Source: Pohlia nutans (Eukaryota > Streptophyta > Bryopsida > Bryales > Mniaceae). Taken from it: 64,000 bases of DNA. The stretch spans positions 12,609,501-12,673,500 of the forward strand of contig CM040094.1 in NCBI GenBank assembly GCA_022496805.1, in the 5' to 3' direction. The notes below the pieces were generated by a model. The model was not told the origin of the DNA, made no database searches, and saw only the letters and a program-made list of their open reading frames with translations. Below, piece after piece: positions 11,701-21,792 of the stretch. A program made the position numbers and the translations under genes. Positions within the stretch are counted from its first letter, which is position 1; every line of letters begins with the position of its first letter.

Positions 11701-14700
11701 TCATAATGAAACTTGACATAAACCAATTCTATTGTTTTTCAAAAAATCATAATATCTTATTTTGAAAATTTGTACCGTACAAATGATAGTCAACTAGCAC
11801 AAGAACCAAGGAAAATTTGGATGGATGAAAATTGTCCATGAATGTATTCAGGAGAATAGTTTGAATCTGTTCATCGTTCACATAGTGATTGCAAGCGCCT
11901 CAAAGGGTTTTGAGCAGTGTCACATTCAATTTATTGTCATGTGAATCAGTTGTAATGTGAATAAAGAGGAATTTTGCTAGAATTGGACTATTTCAAGAAC
12001 TTTTAAGCATAAAGAAAATCTTCTTGATAATTCATGGGAAGGTGATAATATAGAGGCACTGATCACAGTGATAATACACAGGCTCTGATATGTTCTATTA
12101 ATATAGATATCAAAAAGTGAATGTAGGTAAACCACTTTATTTGTGCCACTTCAAAATCACTATGCATCGAATAAGGTGGTTTATCTTAATTCAATCAGTA
12201 TCGTGCAACATATCCATGCAAATTTCTCTTATTAACCCCTAAAGAAATGGGGTGTGTTGAACTTAACTCTTGTTTTCTTGATTAACTCTTGACATAACAA
12301 GCTCAATTCTTCATTGGTGTGATGTAATTTTGACGATTTTGAGGAAGATACGAGGGTTTGAAGTGACCCCAAGATAGCCTCCTTATAGCTCAAAAACATC
12401 ACTGAAAATGGCACACTAAATGAATTTCCGATCAAGAAGTACTCACGGATTTAGCTCTCCAAAAGAGCCAGGGTCTCTTTGTTACTCACCCTATAATTCA
12501 CAACCCAAAAATTCAATTCTCCTCACCCCGGGGAAGACACTTAGGAAATTTATTAAACATGGTGCGTTAAAATATAGGATGTGTTTTATTCATGAGCAAT
12601 AAAATTTTGAAATATTTAGATGTAATATAGGATGCTTAAAATTCAAGTAAGGAATAATTACATAATATACCAAGAATATACATAGAATATTCTAGAATAT
12701 ACCTCGAATATTCCAATTATGTGATAGCCTCATTTAATTACCCCTTTAACGCACGTGTTCTACCAAAGTATAGTGAAGTGTCCTCCCCGAGCTCCTCACT
12801 TTCTAGTTTCAGAAGTCACGTGAACACCTTCCGGTCCTTCAGATGTTAATTGTGCTTCTAAAACTGGTCCTGACTCTTTGTTTTGTATGTCTCTTAACAG
12901 TCAATAAAACTATGATTATAGTCGCGGTTACAATTTCCGTGTTCTTGTTGTTGCTGGCATCTATCATTTCATTTGTGATCATCAGGAGATTGTGGAGGAA
13001 AGTTGATATCCTTCGTCAAATTCAAGAAGGTCCGCTTTACGCTCATGTTAACCCTTTTCCACCTTTTTAAGCTCCTATGCAAATATGATAGGATCGATGT
13101 ATCGTTGTATAGTTAAATTGGTGTATTTTAGAGAGCCAAAATTGTGGCATTTAAAGTGCACATAGCTATAGATCTTAAGGTTCCAAATGGGCACTTGGAA
13201 AAAAGTGCCAATTGATGTCTTGAAGTTTTGTCATTTATTATATAATACAGACCAAGCCCGCATGTATAGTAATACAATTTTACACTTAGAACCCTAGTTT
13301 TAGATAGTATATTCAATTTGAAAACTGAATCTAACCACAACGTGTAAATTCTTTTCTAGAATTTGCAAAGAATGAAGTTCAACCCCTTCTATACTCGTAC
13401 AATGATTTACGAACAGCTACACAAGATTTTCATCCGGACAACAAGTTGGGAGAAGGTGGCTTTGGTGTTGTATACAAGGTGTGTCAATGAGTCACATAGA
13501 AATGCTTAGCAATTTATCGTATGCTTGATTATCTTCTTTTATATGCCTTGTGTCTTGATATATCCATACATATTATTGCATCTTAGTTTTTAACTATCAT
13601 ACCGGGCCATCAAGGTTGGCTGGTCATGCCGAATAATTTAGCAAATGCTAAATTCTATAAATATTCTTCAAGATTCTCTTTTTCACCATACAAAATAGAA
13701 TATTTTTGAAAAAGATAATTTCCTAAAGATTTGGGCTTCTCTCCTTTTTTTCTTTTTTTCTTTTTTTTTTTATTTTTTTATATATTTTTTAAATTTCTTT
13801 TTCTTTTCCTTTTTGATCTTGACGACCGAATACGGTATATTGAAAATGTACGAGTGGCCTTCACAGGGGGTCCTTCCAGATGGGACAGAGCTTGCCGTGA
13901 AGCAGTTGACAAAATCACACCAAGGGCTTACTGAATTTTTGAATGAGATTGTAGCCATTACGGGAGTGCGACATCGAAACTTGGTGAAATTGAAAGGCTG
14001 TTGTGTGAAGAGTGACCAACGACTATTGGTCTATGAATATGTAGAGAACAAAAATCTTGCAGAAGCATTATGGGGTATGTACTCACAATACAAACCTCTA
14101 CTATATATAGCATAAATCCACACTATATTGCATAAATCCACATGGGCAGTAATAGAAATATGTGTTGGTTCTAATGCACTTGTGTCAGTTTTAATGCAAT
14201 TTGTGTTAGTTTCAGCACAAATTCAACACACAGATTCTAATTAGGTGGATTTCTTCTAGTGTTTCGATTGAATGACCAACTTAAAATATTTCTCAATACA
14301 TCTTGAAAACAATAAAACCCAATACATGAAGAGGACTATGTGTAACCATAGAAAATCGCTCCATGAATTATGAGAAAGAATCTTTTTTTATGATGTTTAA
14401 AAGTTTTGGAGGAGGCCTCCGTGTATTATAGGAAATCTCTATGAATTATGAGAAAGAATCTTTTTATGATGTTCAAAAGTTTTGGAAATAGTCTTAATTG
14501 AAAATGCAAGATGAGAATGATGTTACAATGAATATATAGATTCTGGAAAAAATTATATAAATGGCGTTTATGTGAACTAGAGCAAGTTATATTATGTGGT
14601 ACTCCCTCTATCTGGAAATAATTGTCCTAGTTTTTGGCGTGTTTTATCTTAACACTTTTTGTTGCCAAAAGAATCCGTCTCAATACTTGAAAATTTGTTT

Positions 14701-17022
14701 ATCTTAAATAGTAGTATGTAGTTTTTGTGTCAGTCTCATTGTCCGTCTCATTTGAAGTGAACATGGGTCACATTTAAAATGTAAAATATCAAAAATATTG
14801 TATAAAAAATATGCCAAAAATTAGGACAATTATTTCCAGACAGATGGAGTACCTACAAGTGGAAATTGATATTTTTTTGGGTGCATTCATGACAGATGCT
14901 CCGATTGAAAGTGTCGTTATGCACAATTGGTCGACACGCTTCAACATTATTTTCGGAGTTGCTCAAGGACTGGCATATTTACACAAAGATGTGCAACCAC
15001 CTATTATTCATAGGGATATCAAACCACCAAACATCCTACTTGACAAAGATATGGAACCCAAAATTGGAGACTTTGGTTTAGCATTGCTCTTCCCTATTCT
15101 TGACGATGACCAGACTCACTTGAGCATCCAAAACTTAGCAGGAACCAGGTGAGTATCCTTAACCCCTAAACGTCCCATGGGGATAGTATATATGCCGTCG
15201 TATAATTGGGACTTTCTATTAACAAAAAACTCTAAATTGGGATCTCAGTAGCTCGTTAGAACCCCATTGATTTAAATCTCAACTTCTCTTTTGACCTCAA
15301 ACCCATTAGAGGTGTGGATTCATTCCAAATACAATCAAAATACAACGTATTGTACAGACCGCAAAGGCATGTTCAGACGTTTAGGGGTTAAAATTCCATA
15401 TATAATTTCTTCATGACCTTTGATGACATGTCAAATACGAGGGGAATTGCATGATATGGGTATGATACCTGCGCGTCTCACATAGTGTGACTTATGTTTA
15501 TCTCATTTTATGTGTGTTAGAAATTCCGTCTTTAACACCATGTATATAGTTGCAGCCATGGTGCCTGTAACACCCTTAAATTTTTGTAATTTTTCAATAT
15601 TTTCCAATATTTCTTGAAAATCACACTATTTTTGAAGGGGATACCCATATCAGGTCATCACCCATTTTATTTTATTAAAGTCCATGGTCTTAACCCCTAA
15701 ATGTTCCATGGGGATAGTATATACGTTGCCGTATAATTTCCATATGCTATTAACAAGAAGCTCTAAATTGAGATCTCAATAGCTTACTAGAAACACATTG
15801 ATCTAAATTTCAGCTTCTCTTTTAAAATCAAACCCATCAAAAGTGTGGATTCATTCCAAAATACAACCAAACTACACTATATTTTATTTGCCGCAAAGGC
15901 ATGTTCATACGCTTAGGAGTTAAATAACATTTTGATCAGAAGAAAAACATGGATTTTTTTTTTTTTTAAACTGAGGTCTTGCCTTTTGTTATGCAGAGGC
16001 TATCTAGCGCCTGAGTATGCTGCTTATGGCCAAGTTTCAGAGAAGATTGATGTGTTCAGCTTTGGAGTGTTGATACTTGAAGTTGTAAGTGGAAGGAAAG
16101 TGATCGACATTAAAGTTCATGAAGATCAACGTTATCTGCTAGAATGGGTAAGTATTTCTTACTCCATCTTGAATACCTCGACATAATTACCTTAACTTTG
16201 GAATCAGCTCATTAATTTTAATATACATGTAGATATCTATGTATATGTAACTATATATGTATATAAATAGATTTCAGTTATATTTATTGTGCAACATAGA
16301 GCATGCAACAATGTTTTCAATAATATTAAACTATTTTTGTTGTTTTTAATAATTTCGAAAACAAGGAGGGCTTTGTATAGAGTCTATGCGGAGTCAACAA
16401 TTTTGTATAAGCGATTTCTGACATGTCTTACACATGCATAGTCCCTTGGTTCCTTCATGAATAGAGCCATAGGCTTTAAGGAACATGTGGGAACTTTCCT
16501 CTGACATTGGGAAGGTCAGAAATCTCACTCCTATGGGTGGTGCTTTAGATTATTTTTCAACTCACCAAAGACTAATTTTACCATCTTTTTGAACTGAAAA
16601 CCAGTTGAAGGTAAGTATGAGGTGAGACTCTCTTTTTTATTAACCCTATTGCATTGCAGGCCTGGACTTTGCACGACCGTGGGAAGTTGTCTGAGCTTAT
16701 TGACCCCAAATTGGGAGGTGAGCTCGTCGAGGACGATATGACGCAAGTGATTAAAATTGGGCTCCTGTGTACACAACATGCAGCCTCAAAACGACCAACA
16801 ATGTCAAACGTGGTTCACATGTTGCTTGGCCATAGAGCGCTGGGTGATGTGCAACGAGATGCTGACCAGAGGCAGTTCAGCACGGAATTGTCAGTCTTTG
16901 AATCCACCTCATCGCTAACGTTCACAGATCAGCAAACGATGAATAGTGATTTTCTCTCTAGAGATTTTGAAGAAGGAATATCTAGTACCAGTCCAATATT
17001 GAGGAATTCTGTACAATATTGA
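2766..17022 (+). CDS. LRR receptor-like serine/threonine kinase, 16 exons, 776 aa
   Basis: Exons: 2766-2865, 4128-4311, 5146-5217, 6147-6221, 6758-6829, 7309-7377, 8594-8761, 9086-9232, 10266-10397, 11263-11351, 12901-13029, 13360-13478, 13867-14074, 14896-15148, 15997-16147, 16660-17022. All introns are GT-AG and every phase joins in frame. The first ATG opens a signal peptide ([20 protein letters not shown]). An LRR N-cap with a [13 protein letters not shown] core follows, then about nine LRRs on exons of 69-168 nt, all in phase 2. A membrane helix lies at about residues 374-396 ([14 protein letters not shown]), with basic residues after it. The kinase has the glycine loop GEGGFGVV (443-450), Lys464 in LAVK, HRDIK (560-564), DFG (580-582) and APE (610-612), so it should be an active RD kinase. 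The Ser/Thr-rich tail ends at 776. The kinase resembles the LRR-VIII/cold-responsive RLK group, but there is no malectin domain between LRRs and membrane helix. Ligand and pathway are unknown. Confidence 0.95.
2872..3110. mobile_element. TTAA element family A (intron 1 of the kinase gene)
   Basis: Begins TTAACCCCTAAAGGCCCAAG and ends near ATCCTTGATCTTTTAGAGGTT, an imperfect inverted repeat of the start; about 239 bp. The interior has the family's AAATTGGGTCTTATG and GATATAAAATTTAGTCTCAT blocks. Non-coding. Confidence 0.75.
3418..3684. mobile_element. Stowaway-like MITE with a CACTA-like MITE nested inside
   Basis: Outer ends are TACTTCCTCTATCTAGAAGT and, inverted, CCAGACGAAGGAGTA, with TA at both borders as expected for Stowaway/mariner MITEs. 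Inside, 3532-3651 starts CACCAGTAGAAAAAGTGG and ends CACCTTTTCTAGTAGTG, a CACTA-type inverted repeat. The outer element's CTAGGACAGTTATTTCC end resumes directly after it. Confidence 0.8.
3699..4002. mobile_element. TTAA element family G
   Basis: Starts TTAACGGAAAAGAAGCC and ends GCTGACTTTTCGGTTAA, about 304 bp, in kinase intron 1. A second copy lies at 19003-19293 with the same interior (CCTCCCTTTTTGCT, CTTGGGTTGAATAGTGTC). Both copies also share about 7 bp beyond the right end. Confidence 0.85.
4443..4694. mobile_element. Stowaway-like MITE (intron 2)
   Basis: Ends TACTCCCTCTATCCAAAAAT and, inverted, TTTCCGGACAGAGGGAGTA, about 252 bp with TA borders. The interior matches the copies at 14600-14851 and the split copy at 37610-39230 (GTAGTATGTAGTTTTTGTGTC). 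Confidence 0.88.
4892..5115. mobile_element. TTAA element family A, full-length copy (intron 2)
   Basis: Starts TTAACCCCTAAAGGACCAAG, ends CTTGATCCTTTAAGGGTTAA; 224 bp with TTAA on both sides. It lies 30 bp upstream of exon 3 and leaves the branch/acceptor region usable. Confidence 0.88.
5749..6078. mobile_element. TTAA element family B (intron 3)
   Basis: Starts TTAACCCCTAAATGTCCCAG and ends GTACGTTTAGGGGTTAA, 330 bp. A relative at about 26160-26497 shares the interior (GATTCAAAGCCTTG, CTCGTGATGGGGAG-like, GAGAGGCCTCCAA-like). Confidence 0.85.
6602..6720. mobile_element. CACTA-type miniature element with 3-bp target duplication (intron 4)
   Basis: Starts CACTAGTAGAAAAGACAC and ends CACCTTTTCTACTTGTG. 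The flanking TTG is repeated on both sides, the 3-bp duplication expected for CACTA elements. 119 bp, foldback throughout. It ends 37 bp before exon 5. Confidence 0.88.
7086..7225. mobile_element. Truncated TTAA element family A (intron 5)
   Basis: Retains a CCTTAATCCTAAAGGACCAAG-like left end and the AGATTGGACCTCATG and TTCTTCACTGATTCC blocks, then breaks off before the right terminal repeat. Confidence 0.6.
7536..7753. mobile_element. CACTA-like miniature element (intron 6)
   Basis: Left end CACTATTACAGAAGTGATCT and right end AGATCACTTTTCTACAAGTG are inverted over about 27 bp, 218 bp in all. Internal near-repeats of a GGACCATTTGTGCA block occur twice (near 7598 and 7646). No convincing target duplication. 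Confidence 0.75.
9255..9501. mobile_element. TTAA element family A (intron 8)
   Basis: Left end CCCCTAAAGGACCAAGAAGG sits just after a TTAACCCTTGA run (9247-9257). The right end is CCTAATCCTTTAGGGGTTAA, finishing at 9501, where the next element starts on the same TTAA. Confidence 0.8.
9498..9724. mobile_element. TTAA element family D sharing its TTAA with the element to its left
   Basis: Starts TTAAACGGCCCAAAAGCCC and ends ACTTTTTAAGGGTTAA. The copy at 26502-26716 has the same interior (GGTATTTGATCAAAATA, ACAATTGAACAA). Both copies abut another TTAA element on the left. Confidence 0.8.
9932..10008. mobile_element. Left fragment of a CACTA-type miniature element
   Basis: CACTAGTAAAAAAGGTGACA followed by GAGGGAGTTGCCCAAGCACG matches the complete copy at 58701-58820 (inverted side). 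The other half is missing. Confidence 0.6.
11370..11913. mobile_element. TTAA element family E (intron 10)
   Basis: Starts TTAATCCTTTTAACGTTCCG, ends near GCCTCAAAGGGTTTTGAG; about 545 bp. Opposite in orientation to the full-length copy at 21244-21792. Further partial copies are at about 36880-37166 and 48895-49055. Confidence 0.7.
14600..14851. mobile_element. Stowaway-like MITE (intron 13)
   Basis: Ends TACTCCCTCTATCTGGAAAT and inverted TTTCCAGACAGATGGAGTA, TA borders, 252 bp. Same interior as 4443-4694. It ends 44 bp before exon 14. Confidence 0.88.
15159..15391. mobile_element. TTAA element related to family B (first of two in intron 14)
   Basis: Starts TTAACCCCTAAACGTCCCAT, ends TTCAGACGTTTAGGGGTTAA, 233 bp, with TTAA at both borders. 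Near-identical sister at 15690-15923. Confidence 0.88.
15439..15662. repeat. Uninterrupted copy of a 220-bp dispersed repeat (intron 14)
   Basis: Holds CGCGTCTCACATAGTGTGAC, AACACCATGTATATAGTTGC and AAAATCACACTATTTTTG blocks, between GATATGGGTATGATACC and GGGGATACCCATATCAGG, which are inverted to each other. A second copy (19809-21160) is split by a CACTA-like insertion and a third, truncated, is at 50765-50940. Confidence 0.85.
15690..15923. mobile_element. TTAA element related to family B (second of two in intron 14)
   Basis: Starts TTAACCCCTAAATGTTCCAT, ends TTCATACGCTTAGGAGTTAA, 234 bp. Co-linear with 15159-15391 along its whole length with scattered differences. Confidence 0.88.
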
Positions 17023-17052
17023 ATGAGCTAATAACAAATGTCATTGAGAAGC

Positions 17053-17628
17053 TTAACCCTTAACTGCCTAGGCGTTCATTTTTTGGACAATGTACAGATT
17101 TCATCCATGTTTTCTCATCCGTCATGCAATTTTTGCAGTGTGGATTTTTTGCTTTAAATTTTATGGGAAGTTAGCTTCATGAATGTGTGATTCGGTTCAA
17201 AAGGGGATGATTTGTGAAATTTTTATGCCTCGTTTCATGTTGTAGTGATTCATCCAAAATTTCAAAGATTTTAGTGTAAAAGTGCTCTTAGAAATGTCAA
17301 CTCATAAAGTTAAGCAACCAAAAAATCTCCAAAAATCACTACACTTAGAGTATTACATTTCAACCAAACACAACAAATTCCATTCTCATATTGTCAATAT
17401 CTTTTTGTAATGGAATTACACAAGAATTTTGAATTTTGAATTTTGAATTTTATACAAAAATACAAGTGATAGCAATCACAGATCTAACCATATAGATAGA
17501 ATCTGATATTCATGATAGACAACTTTTATTCGTACATCAAGTTCAAAATTTCCCTCTGAGTTGCATTTTAAATTGCATCTTTACAGCACTGCCAAATTTG
17601 CAGAGGGTCTAGGTATTTAGGGGTAAAA
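17053..17628. mobile_element. TTAA element family C, just downstream of the kinase gene
   Basis: Starts TTAACCCTTAACTGCCTAGG, ends TCTAGGTATTTAGGGGTAAA. About 575 bp, with the interior shared by 27933-28504 and 55800-56287 (GGGAAGTTAGCTTCATG, TTTCATGTTGTAG, CAAAAATCACTACACTTAG). It begins about 30 bp after the kinase stop, so it may lie in the 3' untranslated region. Confidence 0.85.
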
Positions 17629-17763
17629 GTGCATTGTGAGGGTCAAGTACCTTCAATAGATCCAAATTTTTTTGTTTCTTTTTCCATTGGTGGAATGTAG
17701 TCAATTAAAGGGGGGAAATGGATAGAATCATCCATACCCATGCTCATCTATAAATTTATCTAT

Positions 17764-18137
17764 TGTAAGGGCCGCTTCACACTATGGCCGAAGGTCGAGA
17801 GGCCGTCGGTTTCCACCAATCAAATTGCAAGAAACCATGGTTTCGGCCTCTCGACCCTTCACACTAGAGGCCAAAGTCCAAAGGCCGTGGACCTTCAAAA
17901 TGCTTACATGGCAACACTTTTTGACCAAGGTGACGGCCTCTCGACCTCTCGTTTGGGTCCTACATTTTGCAAGACCCGTCACCATGGTCGAGAGGCCGTC
18001 GATTTCTTTTCATAAAAAATGAAAACTATATTTTATGCCTATTTTCAGTAGATTTCTTTGGACTCTCAACAAAGTTTGGACTCTCAATTCCCACGGCCTC
18101 TCGACTTGACGGCCGTAGTGTGAAGCGGCCCTAAGAC
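17764..18137. mobile_element. PIF/Harbinger-like non-autonomous element
   Basis: TAA borders both ends (3-bp duplication). TIRs are GGGCCGCTTCACACTATGGC and, inverted, GGCCGTAGTGTGAAGCGGCCC. The interior carries the short motif GAGAGGCCGT or its complement about seven times, as subterminal repeats. The open frames across it are by-products of these repeats; no transposase is encoded. Confidence 0.85.
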
Positions 18138-19002
18138 AATTTCACTCCAATTAGTGGCGATTGAAAACTTTGACCCATCCTCGTTTTTTACCCATTTTCT
18201 TTTAGTGTAAAAGTAGCCACTCCTAAAATCAGGTAAGATTGACAAACTTGGTGGGGCTGAAGGACACAGTAAGTGAACTACAGTATTTACACAATCAAAA
18301 AGCAAGTTTAATAAAGCATCAATGGATGTGCCTTGCATTGATGCTGTTTGCAATGTGAACAATGAGCATTGATGTCCTGTACAGGTCAGCAGCATGATAT
18401 ATCGAACGAAAGCAACATAAGGTACACACCCATAACCAATGACGCACCCATCACAGATAAGTAGATTTCCTGGGTGCTGCGCATTGGAAAACCAAAAGCC
18501 GGTATTTATATCCAGGATATTCAGGATGCGTCCTCCAATAGAACGCGTCTGTGACTGTTACGGAATTAAATAGTCTTATGTTTGTTCACTACTCTTGTTG
18601 TTGTCGGTCATGGGTGAAGCTATATGTTGGTTATGGGCTCTGACCAACTTTCGAACAATAAAATTTGTAGTAATTCTAATTTTACTTAATTAATTTTGGA
18701 AAAAAGCTCATTCTCCATGAACCTTATTTTCCTACGCACAAAAAATAACTCCTTCTTGATAACCCAAGATATGCTATGCTGAAATGCTTAAGTTATCAGT
18801 TATAGGTATCTGTACCTTACTAAGTTATATGATAAGGTAGGATATCCTAAAACCACCACCTCCCCCAATTAAGTTATGACATGTAGATCTTTCTTGGGGC
18901 CACCACAGTTGAGACTCAAAACCATCAATTTTACTATTTAAGTAGACCAATGGCACGCCAAGCATTGCGAAGAAATAGTTGGTGGTTTTGTTATCTTTGG
19001 AG
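18138..19002. other. Gene-free stretch
   Basis: No exon, protein motif or inverted-repeat element recognised. The open frame at 18084-18395 (-) has no motif or continuation. Confidence 0.5.
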
Positions 19003-19293
19003 TTAACCGAAAAGAAGCCCATTTGACCTCCCTTTTTGCTTTACTTCTAACCTCCTTTTTGAGCTATACTTGGGTTGAATAGTGTCATGTCACAAATCGT
19101 CCCCTTGTGGGCCATGGGCTTGAAGCTTTGGTAGAAGGTGTGGGAGTCATTGCGAAGTGTGGAGAATAATGAGAGTGGCTTGCTCTAGATTATCTCCCTA
19201 CTCATCATGAACTAGTTTTTGGTCTATTTATATTTCAATGAGTTGAAGAGGAGTTTGTTAAAACTTTCCTCTTTGAGCTGACTTTTCGGTTAA
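19003..19293. mobile_element. TTAA element family G, second copy
   Basis: Starts TTAACCGAAAAGAAGCCC, ends GCTGACTTTTCGGTTAA, 291 bp; co-linear with 3699-4002. The TIR here is cleaner (TTAACCGAAAAG at both ends). Confidence 0.88.
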
Positions 19294-19808
19294 CTCTATT
19301 ATGAGTGAAAGTTAGTACCACATGGTGTGAACATAAGGAAACCTAAAGGTTTGATTTGGGTCACAGGTTACTTTCCATTTTGGACTTTTGTATAAAATTG
19401 ACAAATGCAAATTAGGTGTTGCAAATTTTTGCAATCTTCACCAAAATCTATTTCGAATGCAGTCATATTTTTTTTTCAAACTTAACATTGTCAAAAATAG
19501 GCCAGATTACTTAAGTTGGTGGTTTTAGGGTAATCAACTTTACACTAGGGTCACAATGGGCACCACAATGTCAAATATTTGTTTTCATTAGTGAAGGATA
19601 AAGGATTCATGGTTTTAAAATGACAAATTCCATCGATCATATTTTGAAAAATACAAGTTAGTTAGGACAAAATTTGATATCACTGAAATCAATGAAGAAC
19701 ATTGCGTTTGGTAAAAATAAAAATAAATTGAACAAAAAAAGTCCACATATGATTTATTGAATATGCATTATATTTTATTTTATTTCACGGAAAATCAAGG
19801 ATTTCGTG

Positions 19809-21160
19809 TTGGAGATGACCTGATTTGGGTATCACTTTTACGCGTCTCACATAGTATGACTTATATTTAACTCATTTTATATGTATTAGAAATTCTAACT
19901 TTAACACCTTTTATATAGTTGTAACCATAGTGTTTATAACACCCTTTAATTTTTGTAATTTCACTACTAGAAAATCCAACTAATTTGTTGATTAGCCCCT
20001 AACTTTCTTTGAAGACCAAAACGGTCTTTTGCTATTTCGGGCAGCCTAGGTTTTTGGGTTAAAACTCATATTTTTTACTATGATTTTTACTGGGTGCTCC
20101 CTATACTACAAGGTGTATGTGAAAAAAATTGCAAAGTCAAATTCCAATTTTTGAGTTTTTTAACGCAAATTTTAGTTTTCAGGGTCTAGGCGGGCAGAAA
20201 AAAACTTTTTTATTTTCAAGATTTTTTTGAAATTTTTTTTGGTAATATGTTCATAACCAAATTCCTACTCATATTTCCAAGTGACCCAAGCCAAAACTTT
20301 TACAAGTTTTACAAGGGCAGCCTTCAAAATTTACAAGAGAAAGCTTCACAATTTATAGTAATTTAACAATTTTTTCTTTCAAAATTTGTCAAAATCTGAG
20401 ATTTAAGATTTTTTTTAAATAATTTCGCTTAAAAATAAAAAAATTATAGAGATACCTACTTACCGTTCATTTTCCCCCTAAACCAAATGAAATTAACGTA
20501 ATGCATGTTTTACCAAATCGTTGTTTTTGTACCTTCTTCTAGAATATAAATTGCATGAAGACTCAAAAAGCCAAATGAGTCTCTAAAATTTTGCATGAGC
20601 GTACTCAACTTTGTTATCTACTCGGAAAAAAATACGGCCAAAATGTTTGGGGTAATAATGTTCAAGTCCCCCTTTGCACCGTGGAGACAATGCCTCCCGA
20701 GCAATGCCCAAAAAATCTTTTGCACAGACTTTGGATTTTACGATCTTGCAAACGATAAACATCCAACGGTCAATTTTTGGAACAATAACTACAAATAGGC
20801 TTAGTTACAAGATCTTACGGTCGAAAGTCTAAAAACAATTAAAATATTTGGTTCACACTCCCGGGAGTGCATAGAGGTAGAAAATCGCAGTTTTGAGGTT
20901 TGAAGCTCCCAAAAACACAAGGAAATTTAGGGGTTAAGTCGCGTTGATCAGGAACAAGTTTCTGTTGATTTGAACAACAATCTGTTAATTTGAACCAAAA
21001 ATCGACCAAATCAACGAAAAATTGTCCCTATCAACACCACCAAATCAACGGATTAGTTGAATTTTCTTGTATTGTTTTGTCAATGTCTTTTTCTTACAAA
21101 AATAAATTATTTGTTGAAAATCACAGTATTTTTGGAGGGCGTACCCGTATCAAGCCATCA
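19809..21160. repeat. 220-bp dispersed repeat interrupted by a 1.1-kb insertion
   Basis: The left half (19809-19970) and right half (21084-21160) align with the uninterrupted copy at 15439-15662: GCGTCTCACATAGTATGAC on the left, AAAATCACAGTATTTTTGGA and GTACCCGTATCAAG on the right. The material between is the CACTA-like element listed next. Confidence 0.82.
19971..21080. mobile_element. Non-autonomous CACTA-like element of about 1.1 kb
   Basis: Starts CACTACTAGAAAATCCAACT, ends AGTTGAATTTTCTTGTATTG (inverted, last bases worn), flanked by TTT on both sides. An AAATCAACG-type subterminal motif is repeated near the right end. No transposase reading frame; the 67-aa open frame at 20595-20798 shows no motif. 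Confidence 0.8.
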
Positions 21161-21243
21161 CATTGAAGAGATAATTGTTTAATTTTCATAGTTCAAAATC
21201 TGAAGTCAATTAATTGAATTTTTTTCATTGTGTTTCTATATTC

Positions 21244-21792
21244 TTAACCCTTTGACGCTACTGCGTGCAATGTTTGGACAACGAACAGATTGAAGTTGTT
21301 CCATTCTCATCCGAATTGGACATTTTTCATTCACATAAATTTCTCTTGGTTCTTGTGCAAGTTTATTGTCTATTGTACGGTTTGGATTTTTAAAGTGTGT
21401 TATTATGATTTTTGGAAAAATCACACAATTGGTTTATGTCAAGTTTCATTCTTAGTTCAAAAAGTGAGACCTAAAACATGATTTTCCAAAATAAGTTGAA
21501 TCAAATAATGGAAACCATACCATCTCATAGAACATGATATTCCAATTTCATTACAATATTTTAAAAAAAATTGTGTTAATGCGGGATTTTTAATCGAATT
21601 TCAAGAGAAAACCTTGCAAAAATAATTAAAAATACTTAATAAAAAAATATGATAAATCCAACCATACATATGTGATCTTCACATTGACGTTTACAACTTT
21701 TCTTTGTACATCAACTCTATTTTTGGTATTCATCTAACATTTTTATAACGTTTCTTTGAAAACAGTGTTGAATTGGGACTTTAAAGGATTAA
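21244..21792. mobile_element. TTAA element family E, full-length copy
   Basis: Starts TTAACCCTTTGACGCTACTG, ends GGGACTTTAAAGGATTAA. 549 bp with TTAA at both ends. Inverted relative to the copy in kinase intron 10. Confidence 0.8.

Noticed and set aside
13731..13958. Phe/Leu-rich frame and its Lys-rich opposite
   Set aside because: Poly-T tract of intron 12 read through into exon 13.
17740..18022. Three overlapping frames of 65-91 aa
   Set aside because: Entirely within the Harbinger-like element, driven by its GAGAGGCCGT repeats.
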